From the NCBI GenBank assembly GCA_026214975.1, contig CM047805.1:61620834-61684833 (forward strand): a stretch of 64,000 nt of DNA, written 5' to 3'. This DNA is from Gentiana macrophylla (Eukaryota; Streptophyta; Magnoliopsida; Gentianales; Gentianaceae). Numbering within the stretch: the stretch's first letter is position 1; every line of letters begins with the position of its first letter. A program made the position numbers and the translations under genes. Positions 1 to 10,913 of this stretch are shown piece after piece. Under the pieces are notes generated by a model. The model was not told where the DNA came from. It saw only the letters and a program-made list of their open reading frames with translations, and did no database searches.

Positions 1-657
1 AGAACTAAGAACAAATAAATACAAGAACTTACATTATTGCAGAACTTGCATAAAAACTGCTCTAAGAAAAACAGAGAACTTTTTTATGAATTGTGTGTAT
101 GTATTGAGGTGTGAAAGGCGTGTATTGTATGCCTTTATTTATAGGGGTTCAAGCTAATTAAGAGATATACAACAAAATATCAAAACAAATAAGAGATAAC
201 TCTCGGCTGATCTCTAAATAAAAATAAAAATATGATGCGCCCCTTTATGCGTGTCCTTCATGTTGGCGCCACCTTTGGTCATGTCTTACTCCTCTTTTCG
301 TGCTTATCCGATCTCTATCTTGAATTTCCTTTGATTTATCTTGAGATTTAATTCTTCCATTTGTATTTATCTTCCAAAATTTATCTCAATCTACAAAATA
401 AATATTTATCCCAAAATAAATCATATTTAAATAAAACGGATAAATATAATAAAAACAGATAAATACCGATTTATATAATAAAAACGGATAAACACCAAAT
501 TATATCTTATAAATGGATAAATACCAAATTATATAATATAAATCACATAACATTAAATAATACATATAAACATGCGATTTATCACAAAATATATATTATT
601 AGTCCCGATTTAAGGTCAACGTTGATGACTTTTACGGGTATAATTTGACCGTCATCA
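1..657 (-). repeat. Ath-NA1 3' LTR (partial, cut by window edge)
   Basis: Matches 11987-12646 of the right LTR almost base for base and ends with the shared terminus ...ttgaccgtcatca, followed directly by the polypurine tract. About 1.08 kb of this LTR lies left of the window. A minus-strand TATA box (tataaata, 136-143) and a block of short ggataaa repeats (438-541) lie in it. Confidence 0.9.
438..541 (-). repeat. Short tandem repeats in LTR (ggataaatacc unit, about 4 copies)
   Basis: Four imperfect units of about 20-30 bp, each starting ggataaa and mostly continuing tacc(a/g)..., lie in the LTR close to its outer end on the transcribed (minus) strand. The same array recurs with different copy number in the related LTRs (12427-12530, 27014-27096, 35821-35876; single units near 38791 and 44165). 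Confidence 0.7.
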
Positions 658-672
658 ACTACCCCCCACTTA
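658..672 (-). promoter_or_regulatory. Polypurine tract of Ath-NA1
   Basis: Minus strand reads taagtggggggtagt and abuts the 3' LTR. The same tract, with 5-6 G, abuts the 3' LTRs of Athila-1 (27214-27228) and Ath-NA2 (38933-38946). It would prime plus-strand DNA synthesis. Confidence 0.85.
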
Positions 673-1776
673 GACTTTGATCGTCCCGAACAAAGCGTCA
701 ATAAGTCATTCCCCAAGACAACATTTTTCATGGTCAAATCATACTTGCACAAGAAACTCGAGTCAACTCATACCATTCATGCTCATAAGGTATCCATTAT
801 TCACTACTTTCTATGAATCGAAGTGATGTGTGCATGTGCGTTCAGTTTTATACTTTCGTGGCAAGATTAAAGTTTATGCTAACTTTGGTCTCAACCTACC
901 AACATCAGCATTCCTACTTCTTAAGCCTCGCATGGGTAAAGACATGGTGCAATAAGCAAGAGCGTTATCCAGAAGGTTTTTGGACTTGGAGACCGAGAAA
1001 AATACTCGAAGCCTCTTAAAAAGTTGAATTTTTTCGCATTTCCGTAGTCTCAAGCTTTAACACCTCTCAAGAAAGAAACTTGCTTTAAAAGTAAGTATGC
1101 ATTGCAAGAATACCTCTCTCACGGATTGGTCAATAACATGAATATTACCACAAGCACGAGGCTACTTTGGTAATGTTACTACAAGCCCAGTGTTTAACGC
1201 TTTGTCAAAACACAGATTATTCTCAAGCTTATTACTCTGCTTTGATGGCCAGAAGATAGGAATACATCAGCAGATAAATATCGACACTAAGTCTACATAA
1301 CCAATCATCTACGCAATGTACACATAATTCTTCAGTTATTATAATTTGCACGGTAAAACTCGATTCAAAGATTGAGTAATTGAATAATAAATAACTACTT
1401 GCAACAATCGGCATGAATTTTCATTTCCTATTAATTCTATGTATAAGAACTCACAATTCTAAGGGTACGAGATAAATAATATGGTATTTATTCAATTTTT
1501 TCAATTTTTCATCGTTTCATTCAATTTTCAATTATAGTACATCATAGCTAAGTCTCCTACCCCCCATTTAAACATGGCATTGTCCCCAATGACAAATAAA
1601 AATGAGAATTTAAGAAAAAGACTTAGCTCTGGAAACGGCTCTCAAGTAGATGCAGAACATCGGAGTAATCTAAGCACGTCGTGGAGAAGCAAGTGAAAAC
1701 CTGTTTAAGCAAACCAAACATAAACTCCACGAAACCGTTAATAACATGTCAATGGAAGTTATAAAATAATGTGGCA
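673..1776 (-). other. Ath-NA1 3' untranslated interior, part 1
   Basis: No credible coding sequence; ORFs here are short and unconserved. The block is closely similar to 27229-28371 of Athila-1 and 38947-40108 of Ath-NA2, so it is shared 3' UTR of this element group. It continues across Copia-1 at 8454. Confidence 0.8.
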
Positions 1777-2274
1777 TGTTGGATCATATATCCAACATTG
1801 GGCTTATATGTGAAATAATCGTTACGTCGTAGACTGTCAATAAATGTTAGTCCGTTTAAAGTGATCTACTACGGTTATAATTATTGGATCAGCGTGTATC
1901 GCTAGGATGTGGACCTTTAATGTGTAGAAACTCGGAGGTAATTTCTAATTTTATGATGGGTAAAATTGGAAAGACCTAATAAATATTTTACTATATAAGG
2001 GTGGGTTATGGTCCATAGGCCATACACTTTTCCTACTCTCTCTTTTGATCCTCATTGTCACAAGAGAAAAAATACAGAGAATACAAAAGGCTTCTTCTGA
2101 TAAGAAATATGAGGTGTATAGATCTGGAAGATCGATCCTACAACATCTAAAGAGTCTTCCGCTGCTATGGATTCAGGTATGTTTGTAGATTAATATCGTT
2201 CTCTAGATTCTCAATAATTTAGCATAATCGATCATGAGGTAATGTGATTGAATCACATAAGGATTATTCTAACA
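1777..2274 (+). repeat. Copia-1 5' LTR
   Basis: Begins TG and ends CA. The first 21 bases form an inverted repeat (tgttggat, 5-nt loop, atccaaca). A TATA box (tatataa, 1992-1998) lies near the middle, placing the transcription start about 30 bp downstream. Same length as the 3' LTR. Confidence 0.96.
1992..1998 (+). promoter_or_regulatory. TATA box in Copia-1 5' LTR
   Basis: Sequence tatataag in an LTR context, at LTR position about 216. An identical copy is at 8166-8172 in the 3' LTR. Assigned from motif and position only. Confidence 0.65.
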
Positions 2275-2276
2275 AG

Positions 2277-2288
2277 TGGTATCGGAGC
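2277..2288 (+). promoter_or_regulatory. Copia-1 primer-binding site (initiator tRNA-Met type)
   Basis: tggtatcggagc starts 2 bases after the 5' LTR. The usual plant copia PBS is tggtatcagagc, complementary to the 3' end of initiator tRNA-Met; this copy has one difference (A to G). Confidence 0.9.
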
Positions 2289-3391
2289 TGAATTATGTTG
2301 AATTATCGAGAATCGATTTTATATTGGTCTCAACATCCTTCCGCATGTGGATCGTTTTCTTTTACAGTATAGTTTTCCTCGTCGCTTCATACCCCTTAAT
2401 TATGCCGCAATAGCAACTATAAATGTTTTTCTTGGTTTTGCTTTTGATTGTAATGATAAATTTTTTTTTGGGTATGGATTCAATGACGGTGGTGGCAATA
2501 AGCATTCTGTAGTTTCACGACTGGTTTTATTTCCGGCGGCGGAAATATTACCATAGGGTTGTTTTATTAATAATAATAAAAAAATTAAAAAATAAAATAA
2601 AATAAAATAGGGAAAAGGGTTCCGATAATAATGCGGCGGTTGGAAAGCTAATGGACTACATTAGGTTTATGTTTTTTATGGACCTTTTATTTTAATTCCT
2701 TTTTTATGGATTTAGTAAGGTCCATTTAAGGAAAGTGGAGTAACGTATTTTTTTTTGGGATCAATTGTGTACAGTTATTTGTCTTTTATTTATTTGATTA
2801 TTTTAATGAAATAAAATAATCAAAACAATCTAGATTCAGGGCACTAAAATAAAGATAAAATAAAATAATAATAATTCAGAACCTTTGATTTAATTTAGTT
2901 GTTTGGACTAAAATTACGAAACTCAAATAATGGTATGTACATATCCTGGGATGATTTAACGGAAGCAGAATGTCACCAAAGTGACCACTTTTGTGGAAGT
3001 TGTTTCATCTTAGTATATAAAAAGATGTGTTCATGTGATTTATATAAAATTTTCATCGGCCCAAAGGAAGGTGATTTTTTGTTAGAATTGTGTGTGCACC
3101 TACAGTAATGAACATGTGATAATTATTCGGTTTACGTATGATGAGCGATGAGTGCGGCCCAAAGGAAGTACTGTTGTTTGATACGTTCTTATTATCAATG
3201 TTTGATTACTGCCCAAGATATCAATTACAAATCAATATTATTGTCCAAAGATAAGGTATTGATGGAGTGCCGATATCTTGAAATGGGACTTACCTTTATT
3301 TAAGTTTATTAAATTGGTTCTGATTAATTTGGTTTTATATATATGTGAGCATGATTAGTTATTTTGTTTTGTTGTTTTCTCTTGTATAGAA
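2289..3391 (+). other. Copia-1 leader, no gene recognised
   Basis: About 1.1 kb between the PBS and the first plausible gag ATG (3392). It is A+T-rich with an aataaaataaaat tract near 2570-2610 and 2860. The small ORFs at 2347-2556 and 2899-3108 show no known motif and are probably chance. It would be the 5' untranslated and packaging region. Confidence 0.6.
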
Positions 3392-4133
3392 ATGTCTACT
3401 CCGGCTAATATTATCACCCGAGATTAATTCCATCCCTATGTTGAATGGCACTAATTTTAAGTCTTGGCAAGAGAACCTCCTCATAGTTCTCGGAGTCATG
3501 GATCTCGACCTTTGCGTTAAGGATCGATTCTCTGCACTTTTACGGATGACAAAGACTCTGCCGATCATAAAAGGGATTTGGAAAAGTGGGAGAGATCGAA
3601 TCGCATGTGTATGATGATCATGAAAAGGCCATTCCGAAGCATTCGAGGGCTATTATTGCTTTGAAAATATTACTACAACTAAAGAATTTCTTAAGGATAT
3701 TGAGAAAAGGTTTGTCAAAATGAAAAGTCTCAAAATTGGTACGCTTTTGACAAATCGATCTCAATGAGGTATGGCGGTAAAGGCAACATTAGAGAATACA
3801 TAATGGAGATGTCTCACATGGCTTCAAAATTAAGAGCACTCAAGCTTGAACTCTCTGAGGACTTGCTGGTGCATTTGGTTCTGATATCTCTTCCAGCACA
3901 GTATAACCAATTTAAAGTGAGCTACAATTGCCAGAAAGAGACTTGGTCTCTGAATGAGCTCATTTCACACTGTGTTCAAGAAGAGGAAAGGTTGAAGCAA
4001 GACAAGACAGAGAAAGTGCTCATGTTGTCCTAACCTCTAAAAAAAAAAGGCAAGGTGTAAAGGAAGAAGGAAAAGAAGCCGCAAATACAACTCCACATAA
4101 GAAGCGACAAAGGTACATGCACCTCGACAACTA
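3392..4133 (+). pseudogene. Copia-1 gag remnant (UBN2-type capsid)
   Basis: An ATG at 3392 opens a frame that stops after 11 codons. A neighbouring frame then gives a copia gag start (IPMLNGTNFKSWQENL). The longest intact stretch, 3764-4033, carries the UBN2-type segment with YIMEMSHMASKLRAL and LVHLVLISLPAQYNQF and a basic, Lys-rich end. Gag would form the cytoplasmic virus-like particle that packages the element RNA. At least two frameshifts split it, and the zinc knuckle that follows is defective. Identification rests on motif order and position before protease. Confidence 0.8.
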
Positions 4134-5555
4134 ATGTTGCAAGCGCTAAATCTTGATGGAGCTAAAAGCTTTTATTTCTATGGAGCTGAAGGGCATCAAA
4201 AGAAGCAGTGTACCAACTATCACGCTTGGCGTGCAAAGAAAGGTATGCTTTTCTCTTTGGTTTCATCTGAAGTTAATTTGACCTTGGTACCAAGACACAC
4301 GTGGTGGATAGATTCTGGTGCAACAACTCACATCAGTGTGTCTATGCAGGGTTGCCTCCATTGCCGAAAGCCAAGTGATGCTGAAAGATACATCTATGTT
4401 GGCGATGGCAAGACAGTTGAAGTTGAAGCAATTGGAAAATTTAGATTATTATTAAAAGCGGAATTTATTTGGATCTTGATGAAACTTTTGTTGTTCCGTC
4501 TTTTAGATTTAAATTTAATTTCTGTTTCCGTTTTAGACAAATTTGGTTATTCTAGTTCTTTTGGAAACATGAAGTTTAGTTTGTTTCGTGATTCAAAATT
4601 GGTTGGTTCTGGTTCTTTATCAAGTAGTGATAATCTTTATTTACTAGATACAATTGCTTCATTTAATGAATCCCTGCACCTAAATACTATTGGTATAAAA
4701 AGAAAATTAACAAATGAAAAATCAGCTACATTATGGCACAGGAGATTGGGTCATATCTCCAAACGGAGAATTGAGAGACTTGTGTCAAACGAAATTTTGG
4801 ACCCTTTAGACTTTGCTGATTTTGATATTTGTGTCAACTGTATCAAGGGAAAACAAACTAACAAAAGAAGATTTGTGGCCAATAGGACTACGGACGTCTT
4901 AGAACTCATCCATACGGATATTTGCGCACCATTTCCTACTGTTGCTTGGAATGGTCAACAGTATTTTATTACGTTCACAGACGATTTTTCTAGATATGGC
5001 TACATATATCTTCTTCATGAAAAGTCACAGTCCGTGGATGTGTTCAAATCCTATAAAGCTGAAGTTGAGAACCAACTCAACAAAAGGATTAAAAGCATCA
5101 GATCTGATCGTGGGGGTGAATACTACGGTAGAAATGACGGTTCAGGTGAACAACGTCCAGGGCCCTTTGCTAAATTCCTAGAGGAATGCGGTATCGCCCC
5201 ACAGTACACCTTGCCTGGTTCACCAACTATGAATGGTGTGGCTGAAAGACGAAACAGAACGCTTAAGGATATGGTGAGGAGTATGATTGCTCATTCTACC
5301 TTACCAGAATCGCTCTGGGGAGAAGCACTTAAGACTGCAGCTTATATCCTTAATAGAGTTCCCACCAAAGCAACTGACAAAACACCTTACGAACTTTGGA
5401 CAGGCAAGAAGCCTAGTCTGAAGCATCTGCATGGTTGGGGATGTCCAGCCGTGGCAAGGCCCTACAAGCCTAATGAAAGAAAAATGGACACAAAGACAGT
5501 CAGTTGCTATTTCGTTGGTTACTCTGAAAAGATCAAGAGGGTACAAGTTTTATGA
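4134..5555 (+). pseudogene. Copia-1 zinc knuckle, protease and integrase
   Basis: A 473-aa open frame. Residues 13-26 are a CCHC knuckle in which the first two cysteines are Phe and Tyr (codons ttt and tat, each one base from tgt); His21 and Cys26 remain. The aspartic protease site is D60-S61-G62. The integrase N-terminal zinc site is H202, H207, C233, C236. The integrase catalytic triad is readable as D262 (HTDICAPF), D325 (SDRGGEY) and E371 ([10 protein letters not shown]). The frame breaks near 5550, before the integrase-RT linker. The enzyme modules would process the polyprotein and insert cDNA; with the frame broken and the knuckle lost it is unlikely to work. Confidence 0.93.
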
Positions 5556-7476
5556 TCCCACAAGTAAAGCAATTTTTGAATCGAGGGACCGCCAGATTCT
5601 TTGAGGATGTTGAGTTTGGGTGGGAGATACGGTAAGAGATCTTGTTTTTGAGGAGGAACATATTGAAATTCCACGGGTGTCATTGACATTGATCAAGGAT
5701 ATATTCCTAACAATGTTCAAGACACGATAACTGAAGACAATAATATAGAGTCTCCAGTTTTAAATCCTGAAGAACAAGAAACAACCTCAAGAACCTGTGC
5801 CATTAAGGAGATCCACTAGAGAAAGAAGAAGTGTGATTCCAGATGATTACATTGCATTTATCCAAGAAAATGAGTTTCAAGATGGAATGGTGGAAGATGA
5901 TCCTATCAATTTTCATCAGGCCATGGAGAGCTCTAACTCTCAAAAGTGGATAGATGCTATGAATGAAGAGATGAAGTCCATGAAAGACAATGATGTATGG
6001 GATCTTGTTGCATTGCCTCAAGGCACGAAACCTATTGGTTGCAAATGGATTTTTAAAACCAAGAGGGATTCGAAAGGCAATATGGAAAGATACAAGGCCC
6101 GTCTTGTTGCAAAGGGCTTTAAACAGAAAGAAGGCATAGACTATAAAGAGACATTCTCTCGGGCTTTCATCTAAGGATTCTTTTAGCATCATAATGGCAT
6201 TAGTGGCACATTTTGATCTTGAGTTGCGTCGGATGGATGTAAAGACCGCGTTTCTCAATGGCGACATTGATGGGGACGATTTATATGGTGCAACCTGAAA
6301 ACTTTGTGTCCAAGGGCTCGAGAGAACATGGTTTGCAAACTTAAGAAATCCATCTATGGGCTCAAGCGAGCATCAAGACAATGGTATTTTAAATTTCATC
6401 AAGTGATCATCTCGTTTGGGTTTGAGATGAATTTGGTAGATGAATGCATATACCATAAGTTCTGTGGGAGCAAATACATTTTTCGGTTTTGTATGTCGAT
6501 GACATTTTTCTTGCCAGTAACGATATAGGTTTATTACACGACACCAAGAGATTTCTAGCTAAGCATTTTGAGATGAAAGATCTTGGTGACGCCTCTTTTG
6601 TGTTAGGGATACAAATACACCGAGATCGCTCTCGGGGTATCTTAGGATTATCACAAAGAGCTATATCGAAAAGTTCTTAAAAGATATGGCATGCAAGGCT
6701 GTAGACCTATTGATACCCTCAGATCTAAGGGAGACAAGTTTAGTCTCAAGCAGTGTCCTGAAAATGAAATTGAAGAGAAAGACATGCAAAAGATTCCTTA
6801 TGCATCAGCAGTAGGGAGTCTAATGTATGCTCAGGTTTGTACGCGTCCGGATATTGCGTACATCATTGGAATGCTGGGCAGATACCTGCACAAGCCAGGA
6901 AGAGATCATTGGATAGCAGCCAAACGTGCCTTCAGGTACATGCAAAAGACTAAGGATTACATGCTCACGTATCGGAGGTCTGACCAGCTTGAGATCATTG
7001 GTTATACTGACTCCGATTATGCTGGATGCCGAGACACTTTTAGATCAACATCAGGCTATGTATTTATGTTGGCTGGAGGTGCCATCTTGTGGAGAAGTGC
7101 TAAGCAGGATATTGTAGCACCTTCTACCATGGCGGCAGAATACATAGCGTGTTATGAGGCATCCAATCATGCATTATGGCTTCGCAATTTTGTCACGGGG
7201 CTGCGGATAGTGGATAGTATTGAAAGACCACTCAAGATATATTGTGACAATGATGCAGCTGTGCAATATTCTAATAACAACAGGAGCTCGACAAAATCAA
7301 AACATATAGATATCAAGTTCCTAGTTGTCAAAGAAAGAGTTCAAAGTGGACAGGTGTCTGTTGAACATATCAGAACAAACTCCATGCTTGCGGATCCGCT
7401 TACTAAAGGACTACCACCCAAAACATTTATTGAGCATACTGCTCATATGGGTGTCATGTCATTTAAGGATGTTTAG
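5556..7476 (+). pseudogene. Copia-1 reverse transcriptase and RNase H, frameshifted
   Basis: Three frames are used in turn. 5797-6174 holds the RT N-terminus (KPIGCKWIFKTKRD, YKARLVAKGFKQKEGIDYKE) and stops early. 6304-6528 holds KKSIYGLKRASRQWY. 6489-6680 holds the YVDD catalytic motif and KDLGDASFVLGIQI. 6691-7476 is RNase H with TDSDYAGC, AAEYIACYEA, IYCDNDAAV and a C-terminal DPLTKGLPPKTF. Frameshifts lie near 5550-5790, 6165, 6290, 6500 and 6685. RT and RNase H would make double-stranded cDNA in the particle. All catalytic motifs remain legible, so decay is recent. Confidence 0.93.
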
Positions 7477-7939
7477 GTTTTGTGGGAGTTTGTGATTGAC
7501 TATGTTTTTTGTTGTTGTTTTTTTGATATAGACACATTTTCAGTTATTTCAGTTTAAGGTTAAAGTAATGGTTAAAGTTAGGTTCCGGTAATTTTCTGCA
7601 GAAATTAAAGTTACTTTTATATATTCACACTTTGATCTTGGAATTTGGTTGATCTCACTAAAGTTTAAGTTGGACCAGTTGGAAATTTACATGTTAAGAT
7701 CACATTTCATGTTATTTCCATGCTACGCATCCACATCATGATCCATGTCATTCAACTTTATTAGCATACGTGATCATTGATGGGTCCCGTTACGATAGAT
7801 GTGACGAAGGCCGCTTTGGTCCTATGTTGGTGACTTTGATGGACGGGATTGTTATTTGATACGTTTTGTAATGACAGCCAAGTTGAGCGCTCATTCGGTT
7901 ATCTTATGACATACAATTATAAAGTTACACATATAGCCC
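7477..7939 (+). other. Copia-1 3' untranslated region
   Basis: Non-coding stretch between the RNase H stop and the PPT, with a T-rich run near 7505-7535. No motif recognised. Confidence 0.7.
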
Positions 7940-7950
7940 AAGTGGGAGAT
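7940..7950 (+). promoter_or_regulatory. Copia-1 polypurine tract
   Basis: aagtgggagat directly precedes the 3' LTR, the usual plant copia PPT form. A matching tract (agtgggagat on the minus strand) abuts the LTR at 50405. Confidence 0.88.
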
Positions 7951-8448
7951 TGTTGGATCATATATCCAACATTGGGCTTATATGTGAAATAATCGTTATG
8001 TCGTAGACTGTCAATAAATGTTAGTCCGTTTAAAGTGATCTACTACGGTTATAATTATTGGACTGTAACGTATCGCTAGGGTGTGGACCTTTAATGTGTA
8101 GAAACTCGGAGGTAATTTCTAATTTTATGATGGGTAAAATTGGAAAGACCTAATAAATATTTTACTATATAAGGGTGGGTTATGGTCCCTAGGTCATACA
8201 CTTTTCCTACTCTCTCTTTTGATCCCCATTGTCACAAGAGAAAAAATACAGAGAATACAAAAGGGTTCTTCTGATAAGAAATAGGAGGTGTATAGATCTG
8301 GAAGATCGATCCTACAACATCTAAAGAGTCTTCCGCTGCTATGGATTCAGGTATGTTTGTAGATTAATATCGTTCTCTAGATTCTCAATAATTTAGCATA
8401 ATCGATCCTGAGGTAATGTGATTGAATCACATAAGGATTATTCTAACA
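7951..8448 (+). repeat. Copia-1 3' LTR
   Basis: 498 bp, TG...CA, about 97% identical to the 5' LTR by eye. A seven-mismatch cluster around LTR position 140 is the main difference. Followed by the target duplication tggca. Confidence 0.96.
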
Positions 8449-8453
8449 TGGCA

Positions 8454-10890
8454 GTAATTAGATATAAAATATCTAAAAACAAATTAAGCCACTTTATTCC
8501 ATACAACCAATGACAAGGAAAACCAAAGAGTTAACTCTGAAAAAGGATATACGGACTCAAAAAGAAAAATACTAAATAGAAAGAAAAATAAACAAGCAAC
8601 AAAAGATTATAGTCTTCATCGATATCCTCCACCACAGAAATATCAGAATAACCGAGTGGAGAAGACAAAGATCAAAAGGCATTACCCCATGTGGGAGAAC
8701 ACAAGGTTGACATGATTAACCATGTATTCAACCCAGTGGAAAAGAGACACTTGGTAAGGTATAACAGATTCAATGTGACCTATTGGTAAAAGATAGGATC
8801 AGAAACTCGGCGCAGACGCTTCACGTTTGGATTGGATATCAACAACTTAGCGAGATGTAGCTTCTCCTCGAAATTACTAACAACCCAATGCATCACGTAA
8901 AAGTCATCACCGTCATCAACAAGGTCGGATCAATGTGATATTCTTAGAACAAAACTCATCATCTAGAAATGCCGGAATAGGCGTAAAAGTGTGAAATTTA
9001 AGACTTCCGGTCGAAAGATAAGTTGTAGTTTGATCGAACCAAAAAATTTTAAAATCTAGCTAGGGTCAGATCTACACTTACCCCGGCTAGGATCATGAAA
9101 ACCAAAATGATAAAAGATCATCATTAAAACTTAGCAACGGTTAAATTCCGCAACTAAAGGGTATTTTGTAAACATAATGGAGGTTGAGAGTATGATGGGT
9201 TTAGAAAAAGATATACAAGGATGGTAAGAAAAGATAAACTGTGGGTAAGAAATTGTGTGTTGGGTGGGTATTGGTTAAGGGATTGGGTTGGGTGGTAGAG
9301 TGAAATAGATGGAAATAAAGAGAGGGGATGAAAGAATGGTTAGAAATGTGAACTGTGGTGCAGATTAGTGAGAGAATAGAAAAGTTTGAAGGGTGAAAAG
9401 GTATAAAGGAAAGGATAAGGGTAGTTGTAGAACGAATTGCACACAACTTTGGATTTTCACTCGGATCGCCATTCTAAAAAGTTTTGGGAGTTGACCAAAA
9501 AGCGTTCTTGTTCGCACCAATCATTCTCTCTTATATTTTCAGTAATTCTCAAGCTCTCTTAATGCTTCCATCTTAAGGTTGATTGCTAAATTTCCTTTTC
9601 TTTAGCAATTTCTCGACTCTCCTACGGAACTCTACTTCACGTGACCTATATTGAGTAAAAAAGTTTTGCACATCCTTAGCCCAATGGCCATCGGAACACG
9701 GAAAAATAAAAAACCTCAACATATGTCACGTTACTCTTATTGGACTCAACCTAAAATCCTAAAAAGAAATCCTAAGGGTTTTAAAGAAGTAGTTCTGAGT
9801 TTAAAGTCCTCAGCTTGACTTTCAAAAAATTATCCTTGTCAGTTATCCTTCTTGGATCGCTAGATGTTGACCCCTTGAGCACTATAAGAGGTGGGCTCGT
9901 CGCTTTTGCGGATTAATGCCCTTCCCTTGGTTGTAAGACCTAGGAAACGACATCTATCCATACCATTTATACAAAGCTCTTACCTCGGCTCACGTTTTAG
10001 GAACTAGTGAATTCTAAGGAGGTTTAGTCCTATGGACCAATTTTAATCACATCCTATATAATGCTGCTTCATTATGCTCTCTCAAAACTCAACGTCTTCT
10101 TTAGATTAATAATTCTTACAAACTACACAAATTGTTGCTCCCATGGCCAGTAGAAGCAATCTCATGCATAGGACAATGAGATTTTGACAGAACTACGAGG
10201 AACTCTTTATTCACTGCTTCCTTCAACTACTACATGTTTCCTTACACCCTCTAGATGAGACAGATTTGGGGCAGAACCTTCCATACTAATAATATAAATC
10301 TTACAAACCAACTCCGGGCTAAGATTCATACTTAGGTTCATGTATAGGCTAACTTATGCTCATAAGACCAAAAGATAGTAAATCATAAGCAAAAAGGGTG
10401 TACCTTGCCTTCCACATTGTACCACGAATAATTCGAACCTTAAATTTTTTTTCCGGAGCCATCTTAGTGCTTTAAAGGTATTGCTTCCATCGCTTTCCCA
10501 TCGCAGATTCATAGCTTCACATGTTGTTGGGTTATTTCTCAGCGCCCACGAAAAATTACTGACTCGGATTATTGCTTTCCTGGTTTCTGCAAACAGTAGA
10601 AAAACAAAACGGACCGTAGATCGATTTTAACATGGTTTCCCATGCTGCTATCGGGACTCTCACGGATTAAACATCTGGAGATAAACAGACACATGAAATT
10701 CCAGAGAAACGAACCAGGCTTGCTTGGCAAAGCGAGGCGCCTCATTGAGCGAAAACCAATTGCTCCAGATTTTGGAATTTTTACACAGAGCAGACAACCA
10801 GAGGGATTCAAAAACATAAAAACAGACTCTAAAACAGAAATCTCGACATGAATAAAAAAATTATTTATATATAAAATTGACCGTTGGTTC
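8454..10890 (-). other. Ath-NA1 non-coding interior, part 2
   Basis: No protein gene seen: the ORFs are short, lack motifs and do not persist in the related copy. The stretch aligns in order with 40109-42594 of Ath-NA2, which shows that the two elements share an interior not derived from gag-pol. It corresponds to the leader and replaced coding space of an Athila-like element. Confidence 0.75.
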
Positions 10891-10907
10891 CCCGGCAACG
10901 GCGCCAA
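10891..10907 (-). promoter_or_regulatory. Ath-NA1 primer-binding site (tRNA-Asp type)
   Basis: Plus strand reads ccccggcaacggcgcca, identical to the 17-nt 3' end of plant tRNA-Asp(GUC) as I know it; the minus-strand RNA would pair with it. It lies 6 bases from the inner edge of the 5' LTR. tRNA-Asp priming is typical of Athila-type gypsy elements. Confidence 0.88.
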
Positions 10908-10913
10908 AAACTT

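Larger units (their letters stand above)
1777..8448 (+). mobile_element. Copia-1: complete Ty1/copia retrotransposon, coding region degraded
   Basis: A 6672-bp element with two 498-bp LTRs (1777-2274 and 7951-8448), met-type PBS, gag-pol on the plus strand and a PPT. It is flanked by the perfect 5-bp duplication tggca (1772-1776 and 8449-8453). The unoccupied target is visible in sister copies at 28367-28371 and 40104-40108 (gtggcagtaat), which confirms the boundaries. By hand the LTRs differ at about 15 positions, seven of them clustered. gag-pol is broken by several frameshifts, so the copy is not autonomous. Confidence 0.97.

Noticed and set aside
2347..3108. Two small ORFs (69 aa each) in the Copia-1 leader
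   Set aside because: No motif, no likely ribosome access before gag, and composition like the surrounding A+T-rich leader.
9201..9446. 81-aa ORF on the minus strand in the Ath-NA1 interior
   Set aside because: Low-complexity Ser/Phe/His text without motif, and not kept in the matching segment of Ath-NA2.
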